This document shows, in pieces, positions 1 through 8,220 of a DNA stretch of 11,807 bases. Origin of the DNA: Pelagophyceae sp. CCMP2097 (lineage: Eukaryota > Sar > Pelagophyceae); NCBI GenBank assembly GCA_026770575.1, contig MU657344.1, positions 47,191 through 58,997 of the forward strand. Reading direction: 5' to 3'. Position numbers and translations under genes: made by a program. The notes beneath the pieces are model-generated. The model was not told the DNA's origin. It made no database searches and saw nothing but the letters and a program-made list of their open reading frames with translations. Every line of letters begins with the position of its first letter. Position 1 is the stretch's first letter.

Positions 1-603
1 TTCTTACCCGCATTCATCAAATCCACGGTTGCCAGGGGCTCGCTGCGCTCTGCGAGACATTCGATCGCACCTTTCGGCGCGCCGGTTGGGGGCGTGCCGG
101 GCCCGGACTTTCGCGGGCGCCGTTCGATCGCACGTTTCTGCGCGCCGCTTGGGGGCGTGCCGGGCCCGGACTCTCACGGGCGCCGGGGGGAACCCCCCCG
201 GACCCCCCCTTTAACTTCTTACCCGCTTTGAAATCGCCGGCTTGCTCGTATGGGCTCGGCCGGCGAGGCGCGCCGCTTCGGAGCGCGCCGGCGCATCGCA
301 CGTTAACTTCTTACCCACATTCATCAAATCCACGCTTGCCAAGGGCTCGGTACGCTCTATGAGGCTTGGGAGCGCGCCGGCGCCGGACTGTCGCGGGTGC
401 CGGGGGGAGACCGCCCGGAACCCCCCTTTTAAGTTCATACGCGCATTGATCCAATCCACGCTTGCCCCTATCGCTTAAAAATGTGACGCCGGCTTTGGCT
501 CGCTGCGCTGTTGGTCGCTCGCCCGCGGAGGCGCGCCGCTTGGAAACGCAGCAGGCCCGACTTTGGCGGGTACCGGGGGGAGACCCCCCGGACCCCCCTT
601 AAA
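1..603. repeat. Degenerate tandem array with GC hairpins
   Basis: Three to four diverged copies of a unit of roughly 90-215 bp. Unit starts share TTCTTACCCGCATTCATC-like sequence followed by AAATCCACGCTTGCC; they are seen at 1, 303 and 429, with a shortened version at 212. Unit ends share a CGGACT-TCGCGGG-like stretch, then a hairpin with an 8-bp stem (CCGGGGGG / CCCCCCGG) and a 3-base loop, then ACCCCCCTTTAA. The hairpins lie at 183-201, 400-418 (one stem mismatch) and 573-591. All open frames here are short, GC-driven and change with the repeat copy, so I call no gene. It may be a satellite-like or subterminal array, or piled-up ends of a hairpin-ended mobile element. Confidence 0.75.
60..185. 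repeat. 63-bp direct tandem duplication
   Basis: Positions 60-122 and 123-185 are two head-to-tail copies that match at 58 of 63 bases by my count. Each runs from TTCGATCGCAC to CGGGCGCCG. It sits inside the larger array and shows that the array grew locally by recent duplication. Confidence 0.85.
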
Positions 604-1145
604 CTAACGCGATAGGCTTTCGCGGAAATTGTTCGAGTTCGACTCGGAAATTGTTTTCGCGGCGCGCGGCGCGGAGGGCGGCGCGCTTCGGCGGCGCGTT
701 TGTCGCGCCGAGCGCGCGGCGGCGGCGCGCGTCGATCGCGCCCCCCGTTCGCGTCGAAAACGGTGCGCTACGGAGCGAGGAAGGCCGCCGGGACGAAAAA
801 ACGCAATCCTCGAAGTTGGCGGCGCGCGGTCCACGGAGCTTGGGCGGCGCTGTCGGTTTCACATAAGGTGGCTTGTACCCAAGCGACGAACGCGTTCTAA
901 TGGCCGAGTGTGTTGGAGTCCGACGGCGCGCGCAATGTGGAGTTTGCTCTCAAAAACCATGGTTAGCCAAAACCAATTATACATGGGGGGTAGCTAACGC
1001 GACGCGTGTCGTGGACGAGCAGGGCGCGGACGAGCAGAGTCAAACAAGGAGCCACAGAGACCGAACGGTTTCCAAGGGCAAAGGACGCCGCGCTCCGAGT
1101 AAGCGCACCTAGGTGTGGCGTGGAGACGACGAGCACGGTCCTATA

Positions 1146-1195
1146 GACGGGCGCGCTCTGCGTCTCTCGAGGACGGGCGCGCGGCGTCTCTCGAG
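1146..1195. repeat. 26/24-bp tandem duplication
   Basis: GACGGGCGCGC followed by GCGTCTCTCGAG is repeated at 1146-1171 and 1172-1195; the second copy lacks two bases. A further partial copy (GCGTCTCTC) follows directly. Confidence 0.8.
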
Positions 1196-1293
1196 CGTCT
1201 CTCAAGCTCCCTGTCTCCTCCCGAAAGTAAAATTTGTTCTGAGTGGGAATTCAAAAGATTTAAATCATTCCTTATATTCACAACCGCTGTTTG

Positions 1294-1319
1294 AGCCCAG
1301 AGGCGGAGCCCAGAGGCGG
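1294..1319. repeat. 13-bp perfect tandem repeat
   Basis: AGCCCAGAGGCGG occurs twice with no spacer (1294-1306 and 1307-1319). Confidence 0.9.
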
Positions 1320-1563
1320 AACTGGTTGGGTAGAACGCCCAGCCGAGCGACGACCGAGTGCCGGAAACAGCGGCCGTAAAAAAAGGGGGGAGCTAGTGTA
1401 ACTCGGCCTGTCGACGAAGGGCCCGGGCTTTCTTCTGCGCTTCGGCTGCGGGTTCTAGGGATGCAGGGACAGCCTCAAGACTTTTTAAAGCGCGATTGGT
1501 CGCGTGGGTTATGTGCCCCATTGATGCGGGTTTGGATTTTCGATCCGGTAATTTCGTACCGGA

Positions 1564-1695
1564 ATGTCAGAAAATTTAGACAAACTCGCCGAAATTATTT
1601 CCTTGGATCTGCAACGGAACTCATTCCTCAACGGCTTCGTTCTCTGAAGGAGCTCTGAGCTGAAGATGGAAACCTGTCTAGAAATCGTTCCACAG
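1564..1695 (+). CDS. Possible exon fragment, unknown protein
   Basis: An AT-richer island where one frame begins with ATG at 1564 (MSENLDKLAEIISLDLQ...) and runs to 1695. There CAG|GTGAGA forms a near-ideal eukaryotic 5' splice donor. The piece looks protein-like, with alternating hydrophobic and charged residues, and the part just before the donor reads METCLEIVPQ. One in-frame TGA at 1645-1647 breaks it, so it would be a pseudo-exon, or the true coding part may start at the ATG at 1666. The minus strand and another plus frame are also open here, so the assignment is weak. No family recognised. Confidence 0.2.
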
Positions 1696-3230
1696 GTGAG
1701 AATCGAACCCGGCTCCCGGGGCTTTCGGGACTCGAGCTTATGGAACGAGAGTCTCCCGAGCCCGAGACTCGGGAAGCTCGGGGAGCGAGAGTTCTTGGAG
1801 GTTTTCGGGGCGGGAGCTCGGGGTAGCAACCCTCTGGGCGGCGCGGCGCGCGGCGTTGTGCGCCGCGGCCGCGCGCCGCTCCTCGGCGAACGCGGCCTCG
1901 GCGGCGGGGCGTGGCGCGCGCGCTCGCGGTCCGCCTACGTCCGTCAAAGGGTCGAAAGCCACCCTTCTGCGCGGCGCGGCGGCGGTGTTTCGGCGGCGGC
2001 GCAGGACGCACGTGCTTGCGGCTCGCGGCCTGGAACTGCGCGAGATCTGCGAGTGGGCGTTAGGCGGCGGCGGCGGCGTCCAAGTCGGCCTCGAGGCGCG
2101 CGATGCGCGCTCGGCGGCGAGCGCCGCCGGCGTCAGCGGCACGAGCTCGAGCGCGTCCTGTTCGTCGAGGTGGCCGCGGCCGTTTGCGCGCAAGTCAAAG
2201 TGCGCGGCCCACTTGGCGCAGTGCAGACCGGGGAACAGGATTTTATCAGACTCGGAAGCTCTGGGGTCGCTTGTAGGCAGCTCTGCGGAGCGGCTCTGCG
2301 GGGCGGCCGTGATAAGGACACCACCATGATCACCGCGGTGCGCCGGCAGCTGGTGGCTTAAGTCGCCTACAACACGCAGGACGAAGTATTTCCGCGTCTG
2401 CGAATCTGCCAACGTCTGCCTGCGTCTGCGAGCCTGCGAGCGCATGGGAGCCCTTCGTCTGCGAGCCTGCGAGCGCCTGGGAACCTAGGGGAAGAAGATT
2501 TCCCCGGGGCTCTCAGACTCGGAAGCTCGGGGAAGAAGAGTTCCTCGGGGCTCTCAGACTCGGAAGCCCCGGGGGCGGGGAGCATCGCGGCTGCGGCCTG
2601 CTGGGGACCCTTCGTCTACGAGTCTGCGAGCGCTTGGGAACCTAGCGGAACAAGAGTTCCCCGGGGCTCTCATACTCGGAAACTCGGGGAAGAAGAGTTC
2701 TACGGGGCTCTGCGTGGCGGCTCTACGTGGCGGCTCTGCGGGTCGGCTCTGTGGGGCGGATCTGCGGGGTGATTCTGTGGGGCGGGGACTCTGCGAGGCA
2801 AGCGACTCTGCGGGGCGGCTCTGCAGGGCGGCTCTGCGCTTGAGACAGGGCAGCCGACGGTGCTGTGGCCGCCTTCCCGCGGCTCGCCCCGCGAAGCCCT
2901 GTTCGCAGTGGAGCCACCAGCACATGAGTCGCGTCCGCAACTTCGGCAAGTGCGTCTTCCTGAAACCGCTCCGCGTGGACACGGTGAAGAGGTTTGGGCT
3001 GGACGCGGACCTGGTTTCTAGCTTCCCCGGGGCTCTCAGACTCGGAAGCTTGGGGAACGAGAGTTCCCGGGGGCTCTCAGCTCCGGGGGGCGTCTATACA
3101 GACGTCGAACGCGTCTGTGACCTGGGGCGGCATGGGAGGGAGCGCGGGCGCGGCGGGGGCCTGGGGAGGCTGGGCCGGGTCGGGTCGGATCGAACGGCCC
3201 TGAAATTATACCGAACCTTATGACGGGGCG
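1696..3230. repeat. GC-rich region of modular direct repeats
   Basis: No gene can be supported. The stretch is built from a few recurring modules. CTCTCAGACTCGGAAG occurs at 2510-2525, 2551-2566 and 3033-3048, with a two-mismatch copy at 2667-2682 and a partial copy near 2247-2258. Each is preceded by GAAGAAGAGTTCCCCGGGG-like sequence, giving about 41-bp units at 2491-2531, 2532-2573 and 2648-2688. CTTCGTCTGCGAGCCTGCGAGCGC recurs around 2424-2490 and, altered, at 2608-2635. A GCGGCTCTGCGGG motif of 10-14 bp is reiterated at 2280-2305 and 2706-2840. The positions 1711-1815 hold inverted versions of the GACTCGGGAAGCTCGGGG module. Long open frames here (up to 235 codons on the minus strand, 1738-2445) read as low-complexity Arg/Ala/Pro and are probably not genes. 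Confidence 0.65.
2909..2983 (+). CDS. Possible short exon, unknown protein
   Basis: After a pyrimidine-containing acceptor-like stretch (GCCCTGTTCGCAG at 2896-2908), one frame reads WSHQHMSRVRNFGKCVFLKP and continues to a GT donor candidate (ACG|GTGAAG at 2984). The composition is unlike the repetitive Arg/Ala/Gly frames on both sides and resembles real protein. There is no family match I recognise, no linked exon in phase and no start or stop. It could be chance, or a captured gene fragment inside the repeat field. Confidence 0.15.
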
Positions 3231-3298
3231 ACGGACAAAGTCGAGGACGTGGGGACCCTAGGAGCCCGGGCCCACATTTCAATATCCACCAGAATAAT

Positions 3299-3419
3299 CC
3301 CCAATTAGAATCGTTTCTGACCAATCAGGGAGCTTGGAAATATAATGTGTTCAGAAAAAGGGAATCCCGGTGCTCCGATGAGCAGAATATGTTCAGAAAA
3401 AGGTTGATTCTAATTGGGG
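3299..3419. repeat. 14-bp inverted repeat, 121-bp span
   Basis: CCCCAATTAGAATC (3299-3312) and GATTCTAATTGGGG (3406-3419) are exact reverse complements. A partial third copy (GATCTAATTGGGGG) starts at 3437. Between the arms, TGTTCAGAAAAAGG occurs twice in direct orientation (3348-3361 and 3390-3403). Confidence 0.8.
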
Positions 3420-3568
3420 GATTTCCGGGAAAGCCGATCTAATTGGGGGTGGAACTTCCTGGAACTGCGAATTAGACGGACGGAAAGACGGACAGACAGA
3501 CAAAATTGCGCATGGGTGATCTTCAATAACGACCCCCGGAAAAGGGGCCTAGATTTTTTTAAATCCAA

Positions 3569-3587
3569 AGACCCCCTCCGGGGGTCT
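3569..3587 (+). repeat. GC hairpin, copy 1
   Basis: AGACCCCCTCCGGGGGTCT: a perfect 8-bp stem with a 3-base loop. Eighteen of its 19 bases recur at 9973-9991. Helitron 3' ends carry a short GC hairpin near the terminus, so this may be the end of a Helitron-like insert. CTAA followed by T lies 17 bases downstream (3605-3609), but it is inside what reads as coding sequence, so I do not call a terminus. Confidence 0.6.
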
Positions 3588-3631
3588 GAATAAACGCCGT
3601 TGCGCTAATCTCGCCGAGTATCCTCACATTA

Positions 3632-4277
3632 GACAGCTTCACTTTTTCAAAGAAGCTTTTCAAGTTGACTGGCGCATTTGCATAACGTCGCCTAAAGCGC
3701 TTTAATGAGCAAGAACCAAGCCGACTGTGCTATGCGCATCTCCTGCTGACGCCGATGCGCCCAGCGCGCTCAGATCCTTCAGACTCGATGAAGGAATTAG
3801 ACAAGTTCACTTTTTTTCAAAGAGCTTTTCAAGCTACTTTTTCAACATATCTTTTGTCGCTTCAACGTGAGCGCGAAGCGGCGTCAAGGGCGCCTTCCTT
3901 TGGCCACCCAGGTGAGATGGCGCGCGGGACGGGGCACGTCGGCCCCGCGACCGGTCCGCGCCTCGACGGAGGCGCGGGCACCATCGGCGCCGCCCCGCCC
4001 GCCAGAGGCCGCGCCCCGCCACCTCCGCGCAGCGCGCCCACGCCGCGCGCCCGCGCCGGGTTAACGCTAATCTAACGTTCGCTCGACGCCCATCCAACGA
4101 ACTCTTCCCGAGCTTTTCAAGCAACTTGGAAAACTTTCAAGCAACTTGAAAAGCTGAACTTGGCAAGTTGAACCCCCAAGGAAAAGCTACTTTCCAAGCA
4201 AGTTGCCAAGATTTTTTCTGGAAAATACACGCTTTGAAAGTAGCTTGAAAAGCTTCTTTGGAAAAAGTGAAGCTGTC
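3632..4277 (+). mobile_element. Element A, MITE-like insertion with TA duplication
   Basis: A 646-bp element with terminal inverted repeats of 33-34 bp (3632-3664 and 4244-4277), which differ by one inserted base. It starts GACAGCTTCACTTTTTC and is flanked by TA on both sides (3630-3631 and 4278-4279), the duplication typical of Tc1/mariner-type mobilisation. It encodes no transposase. The core (about 3843-4105) is very GC-rich; the outer parts are AT-rich with repeated AAGCTACTTTCAAG-like words and internal foldbacks, for example 4159-4170 against 4199-4210 (11 of 12). Removing 3632-4279 joins the Rep frame exactly, so this is a secondary insertion. The same core occurs inverted in element B. 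Confidence 0.85.
3800..3842 (+). repeat. Subterminal copy of the element A end
   Basis: GACAAGTTCACTTTTTTTC at 3800, followed by AAAGAGCTTTTCAAGC, repeats the terminal sequence at 3632. It is again preceded by TTA, 168 bp inside the left end. Element B carries the equivalent copy at about 10683-10730 on the other strand, so this double end is a property of the family. Confidence 0.75.
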
Positions 4278-5202
4278 TATTGCGGTTTGGTTCTTCCACG
4301 AGAAGCACAAGATATTTCGCGAGACTATCCAACCCAAGATGCACAATTTGAAGCCCTGTGAGTGGTGGACGAGGTACGAGCATCAGTTGGCGTAATTCAA
4401 TTCACGCACACAGTTTCCGTTGGCTTGACGTTGGCGAGCGGTCTGAAGCACCGAATCTCTCGTGCCTTCGTCGTATTTGGACGAAGTAAAGGATGAGCGC
4501 GCCTCGTCGCCCGATGATTGCGATGGCGCTTCTGTAAATTCCGATGATTCGAACCACCCCTCATTGTCGAACGAGGACCTCGCGGCAATCATGACGGCTA
4601 AAGCCCGAGAATCCGTTATCGCCTCCGAGTGCGCGCTTTGGTATTCTACCCACATCGATTCAACGAACACCTTGTGGGATACTGCCGCTCGGCGTCCGAC
4701 TCGCGTCGAATCGGACGTGCACCCCTGCGACAAGAATCCTCTGCACTGCTTCTTTCCGCTCGGGTTGCCCGTCTCTACGGCCGGTGTCCCACCTTTAGAT
4801 TTTGTTCCGGACCTGGCACTTTTAGAGCGGATTCATACAGACTACAACGAAATTTCGGTAAAAGTGATGAGGTACACGCTGTGCGATAGTGGATGTCTTC
4901 GCGTTGATAAGGTGAAGAAGACGCAATACTGTCGTTTTGAAGAAAAGCTCGCCGTTCGATCCGAGCCTGACACGGATGTTTCTCTCGGCCCGCACTTCTT
5001 CGCTGTGCCATGCGAAGGTCTTTTCCAGTGGCACTACTATCCTGGTCCCAAAGATGACCCCCGTATAAACTCGACGGGTCCCTTGGAGTAGCTCTTCCAT
5101 CGCTCGAATACGGACAAGAAGCCCGTTATTGACGTTACCAGGCTAGTGTAGTCTGCATCAAAGGCTGTTGGGTACGCCACTGAGCGTGAGAAGAAGAGTC
5201 AG

Positions 5203-6246
5203 GTGGCTGACGGCACCTTGTCGTATAAAGCGAGTACGAGTGACCCGACCCGGAGTATGCCCGCTCTTATGCAAGCTACTATTTGTTCCATTTTGGATCG
5301 AGATTATTCTGCCCAGGAGCGCGCGGCCTTGGCCGCAGGTCTTAAGAACGTTGAGAGCAGCTTCACGTTTAGACATAGCACCCTCGGGGCGATGGCTGGC
5401 GTAGAATTTGAGAAGGACGACGACGCGCCTCCCGTGCAAAATGTGAAAACTGGACTCTTTCATACTGCCGGGGCTCTCTTACTAAAGAAAACAGAGTGGG
5501 AGCTCTACCTAATGAGGATGGACATTTTTGACGCTGAGACGGCGAAAGTTCAAGCCTTTGTCGATTCCCAGAAGAAAGCAAAGACCCAGCAAGCCGGTGC
5601 CCTCCGCACGATAGCCCAAAGTGAAGCAAAGGCGATCAGGATACAGCTGCGCAGCATTCTCTTGGCATGCTCGTTCGAAAGTTATTTAGTCGCTTTCGAC
5701 GTTAGGGCCAAACGAGGGAGACCTACTGAAGCTGACAAGGACCCGGAAGCCGCCCTGTATTGCGCCGAGGTTTACGACAGGGCCCTGTTTCCTTCTCGCG
5801 TTGTCGTCGTGCACTCTCGGTTTCCCAGCACCATGGCCCGTCCGAGCTCCCGCGGGCACGCTACCTATTATCTCCAACAGTTGCGTCGTTTTAAAGCTTT
5901 TGAAGACAGTGCCGCGTATGATGCGTACTTACTGCTCTACGATGACGATCCTATTGCAGCTTGTTATGTTTATTCCGGGACTGTCGAAGCCGACCATCCT
6001 GCGCATCGCGACATTGTACTCGACGAAGATGAAGCTTATGACGATGGCGAGTCTGATAACGAAGTGGTTCCAGATGAACAGGACGACGTCGATCCTGCCG
6101 GCTGGATGCACTTTAATTCGAAGAGCTCAGGCGATGGCGTATCTTTGCGCGTTGGACTCAAATCGCATCCCGATTATGATTACCATGCGAATCTTTCCAA
6201 GTTTGACGAAGAAGAGCAGCTGCGCATCCTGGCTCATGGCAGCTAG
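5203..6246 (+). pseudogene. Linker between Rep and helicase of the Helitron gene
   Basis: Open frame of at least 348 codons with the motif RDYSAQE at 5299-5319, a recognised signature between Rep and helicase in Helitron proteins. It is followed by an SS-F-FRHST stretch (about 5353-5382) in the place where relatives have SSR-F-V. The end is rich in Asp/Glu (about 6019-6090). It closes with TAG at 6244, and a second TAG follows at 6280; the frame between them (ITNEADVLKNA) reads as a continuation. No start codon is implied: the open stretch begins only because of the upstream TAG at 5149. Confidence 0.65.
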
Positions 6247-6282
6247 ATCACAAACGAGGCTGATGTCTTGAAGAATGCCTAG

Positions 6283-8220
6283 TTCGTCGCGAGCAAGCCG
6301 GTTCCTAGGCCCATTGATTTAGAGACGGCGTCTTCGTTGCAGAGACTTGCTATCGACATCCTTGTAGAGCACTACGTGGCAGTTCGATCGTTCCGTAGTG
6401 GCGATGGGCCTAAGCCTTCACCGCTTTATCTGCAGGTGTACGGCCTCGCTGGGACTGGTAAAAGTTTCGTGCTCAACGGCTTTGTTCAAATCATCAAGGA
6501 GAAGTACGGCGCCGAAACTGCGAGTGTCGTCAATATCAGTGCCCAGAGTGAGGTCGCGGCCAAAGGTTGCGGCGGTGCTACGAACCATTCCACTTTTGGA
6601 TTAAAAATTAGCGCTGACGGAGAAGATGATGGCGGCGATATGGCTTTCGCAGATACGCGCAACGACGACGAGGTTACTAAGAGCGATGCCCTCCATCGAC
6701 TCCAGGAGGAGCACGCTTTAGATGAATACTACTTCATCGACGAGTATGGTACCATGGGCGCCAAAGGCTTGGGAGAGATTGCGTCCCAGCTTACCAAAAT
6801 CTGGAGGTCCGAAGAACCCCTGGGAGGCAAGTCCCCTGTTTTCTTTGGTCACCATGCCCAATTGTCGCCGGTAGAGGATCAGCGGTTGTACTACAACGAA
6901 TTTTTGACTAAACAGCAGATGTCGAGATTGTCGAGGGAGGCGAAGTATGGTGCTAAACTATGGAATTTCGTGAATACGATGTCGCAAGTGATCATGTTAC
7001 GGGATCAGAAGCGCCGCACCGGACAGAGCGCCGAGGACAAGGATTTTGGCAAGCTGCTCCACAATACGATGGAAGGCACCCTCGGCCAAACCGACTGGGA
7101 ATTTATGAAGAAGCACACCCCCGAGAGCATGCCGCACGTGCGAAGCCCAGAGGCGAAGTGCTGGAACCTTTGTGCGCGACGTGATGATGTGGCCGAAGAA
7201 AATGTCAAGTACACAAAGTCATTTGGTGAACGGACGGACATGCCGATTGTCGTTTGCAGAGCCGTACACACCGGATCACCAAAGGGTGCCCGTGCGGACG
7301 AAAGGAAGTGCTATGGGATGCCCAGGCGCGTGTTCCTAGCAGAGGGTTGTCGAGTCATGTTTGTTGGCCGTAACCAGGCTCTCTCACTTGGCATCGTCAA
7401 TGGATCTGTCGGGACTATTCTGCACATTATTTATATAAAGGGCCAGGGCCCTGCCGACTCGCTCCCGCATTGCCTGTTTGTTCAATTAGAAGAGGGCGAG
7501 TATTACGGTCGTTCTAATTTAAAAGGTGTTTCGCGTGTCGTACGAGTTGATCTCTCGACTGAAACATACAAGTTTGACGGCAAGTATTGTACGCGCATGA
7601 ACTTTCACGTTGCCCTGGCTGGGGCGCTCAGCGTTCACAAGTCACTAGGATTGAGTTTAACCAATGTTAATTTGAACATTGGCCCTTGGGAGTTTGCGGT
7701 CGGCCTTTCGTACGTGGCGACGAGTCGAGTCACGGACTGTCGCAATTTGACGTGGGATCCGACGCCGTCTCTCGAGCGACTGATTCACTGGAGTAATTCT
7801 CCCTCTCTCGTACATAGGAAGAACCACGAAGTGCATTTGAAAGAAATGGCGCACCGGACTATTCTACAATCAGACGCTTTGTACCCTCGCGAACCCAACG
7901 AACCGTCGTACGTGGAAGGCGGGTCGATTCCAAATGTTCTGTCGAAGAGGTATAAACGTGTTTCCCCGTGGCGCTGGGTTTCCATATCCAATGACGGATC
8001 GACGACATACCGCGGCGGTGGCGCAGTCCTCGGCATTGTTATCGTACAGGCCTGGATGAGGGTGCGACTACAACGATTGCATTACATCAGTGAGTCTCGT
8101 GGAAGAATTGCACCTCGTGCTGATTTCGTGGAGTGGGCTCGGGATTTTTTGAGTAAAGCCCGCGAAGCCAGGGATTTAGTTGTTCAGCAGAACAAAGATG
8201 CGTTTGTTGCTAATCTTTAA
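6283..8220 (+). pseudogene. PIF1-type helicase domain of the Helitron gene
   Basis: Superfamily 1B, PIF1/RecD2-like DNA helicase, 645 codons open. Walker A is GLAGTGKS (6442-6465). Walker B is YYFIDEYG (6727-6750). Motif III reads GHHAQLSPV (6847-6873) where relatives have GD--QL-PV. A later motif reads GIVNGSVGTI (7390-7419). The usual TIHKSQG reads SVHKSLG (7630-7650). The last motif is GLSYVATSRV (7702-7731). Order and spacing fit PIF1. The Asp-to-His change in motif III and Gln-to-Leu in the HKSQG box would be expected to harm ATP-coupled unwinding, so this copy is divergent or dead even without its stops. In Helitrons this domain unwinds DNA during rolling-circle transposition. It ends at TAA 8218, after which coding continues. 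Confidence 0.85.
8044..8079 (+). other. IQ-like calmodulin-binding motif
   Basis: Downstream of the last helicase motif the frame reads VQAWMRVRLQRL, which fits the IQ pattern of a hydrophobic residue, Gln, three residues, Arg, four residues, Arg. IQ motifs bind calmodulin-type EF-hand proteins. The context, a transposase C-terminal to a helicase, is unusual, and a short basic helix can match by chance. Confidence 0.35.

Larger units (their letters stand above)
604..1563. other. GC-rich stretch, no supported gene
   Basis: Several frames are open for 60-120 codons on both strands, as expected from GC content above the stop-codon optimum. None shows a domain, a consistent codon bias or splice-bounded limits that I can defend. 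Positions 1240-1290 are an AT-richer island. Two short tandem repeats lie here and are listed separately. A 9-bp inverted repeat (CCGCTGTTT at 1284-1292, AAACAGCGG at 1365-1373) is noted but is too short to interpret. Confidence 0.5.
3231..3587. mobile_element. AT-richer insert-like patch ending in hairpin
   Basis: Base composition changes sharply at about 3240. The stretch holds a 14-bp inverted repeat, a 14-bp direct repeat, a GACGGACAGACAGACAAA tract near 3486-3503, and the GC hairpin at its right edge. Immediately right of the hairpin the Helitron reading frame begins in mid-domain, so this patch seems to have landed in, or truncated, the Rep coding region. No transposase frame and no clear left end are visible. 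I treat it as a probable non-autonomous element or 3' end of one. Confidence 0.35.
3588..5202 (+). pseudogene. Rep-like HUH region (split by element A)
   Basis: Left of element A the frame reads NKRRCANLAEYPH; right of it (from 4280) IIAVWFFHEKHKIFRETI, then WWTRYEHQ (4363-4386). These match the Helitron pattern of NPH-A-aF--R followed by a W-RYE-Q box. One extra base at about 4387 moves the next part to another frame, which reads RNSIHAHSFRWLD; the HxH metal-binding histidines are codons 4403 and 4409. A cysteine cluster follows (Cys codons 4882, 4894 and 4930, the last in QYCRF), then DDPRINS at 5053-5073. The stretch where family members carry the two catalytic tyrosines (Y--KY) reads stop-S-A-S-K-A at 5149-5166, so both tyrosines appear lost. 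The assignment to Rep is from the ordered motifs. Confidence 0.7.

Noticed and set aside
1690..1780. Minus-strand tRNA-like B box (GGTTCGATTCTC, from 1697-1710).
   Set aside because: The would-be T-stem does not pair, and no acceptor, D or anticodon arm fits upstream; it is also the splice-donor region on the plus strand.
1738..2445. 235-codon minus-strand open frame with a faint EF-hand-like stretch (FDLRANGRGHLDE).
   Set aside because: The loop has extra residues and the wrong metal ligands, and the rest is Arg/Ala/Pro low complexity in a GC-rich repeat field where all frames stay open.
2714..3223. 169-codon plus-strand open frame.
   Set aside because: Most of it is a translated GCGGCTCTGCGGG repeat; only 2909-2983 looks protein-like, and that is listed separately with low confidence.
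3605..3609. CTAA-T as a Helitron 3' terminus after the hairpin at 3569-3587.
   Set aside because: The spacing is longer than usual, and the bases lie within the Rep reading frame that continues across element A.
3867..4124. Overlapping open frames of 65-106 codons in element A's core, and their mirror images in B (10420-10685).
   Set aside because: Open on both strands because of GC content, not conserved in frame between A and B owing to the length difference, and no domain.
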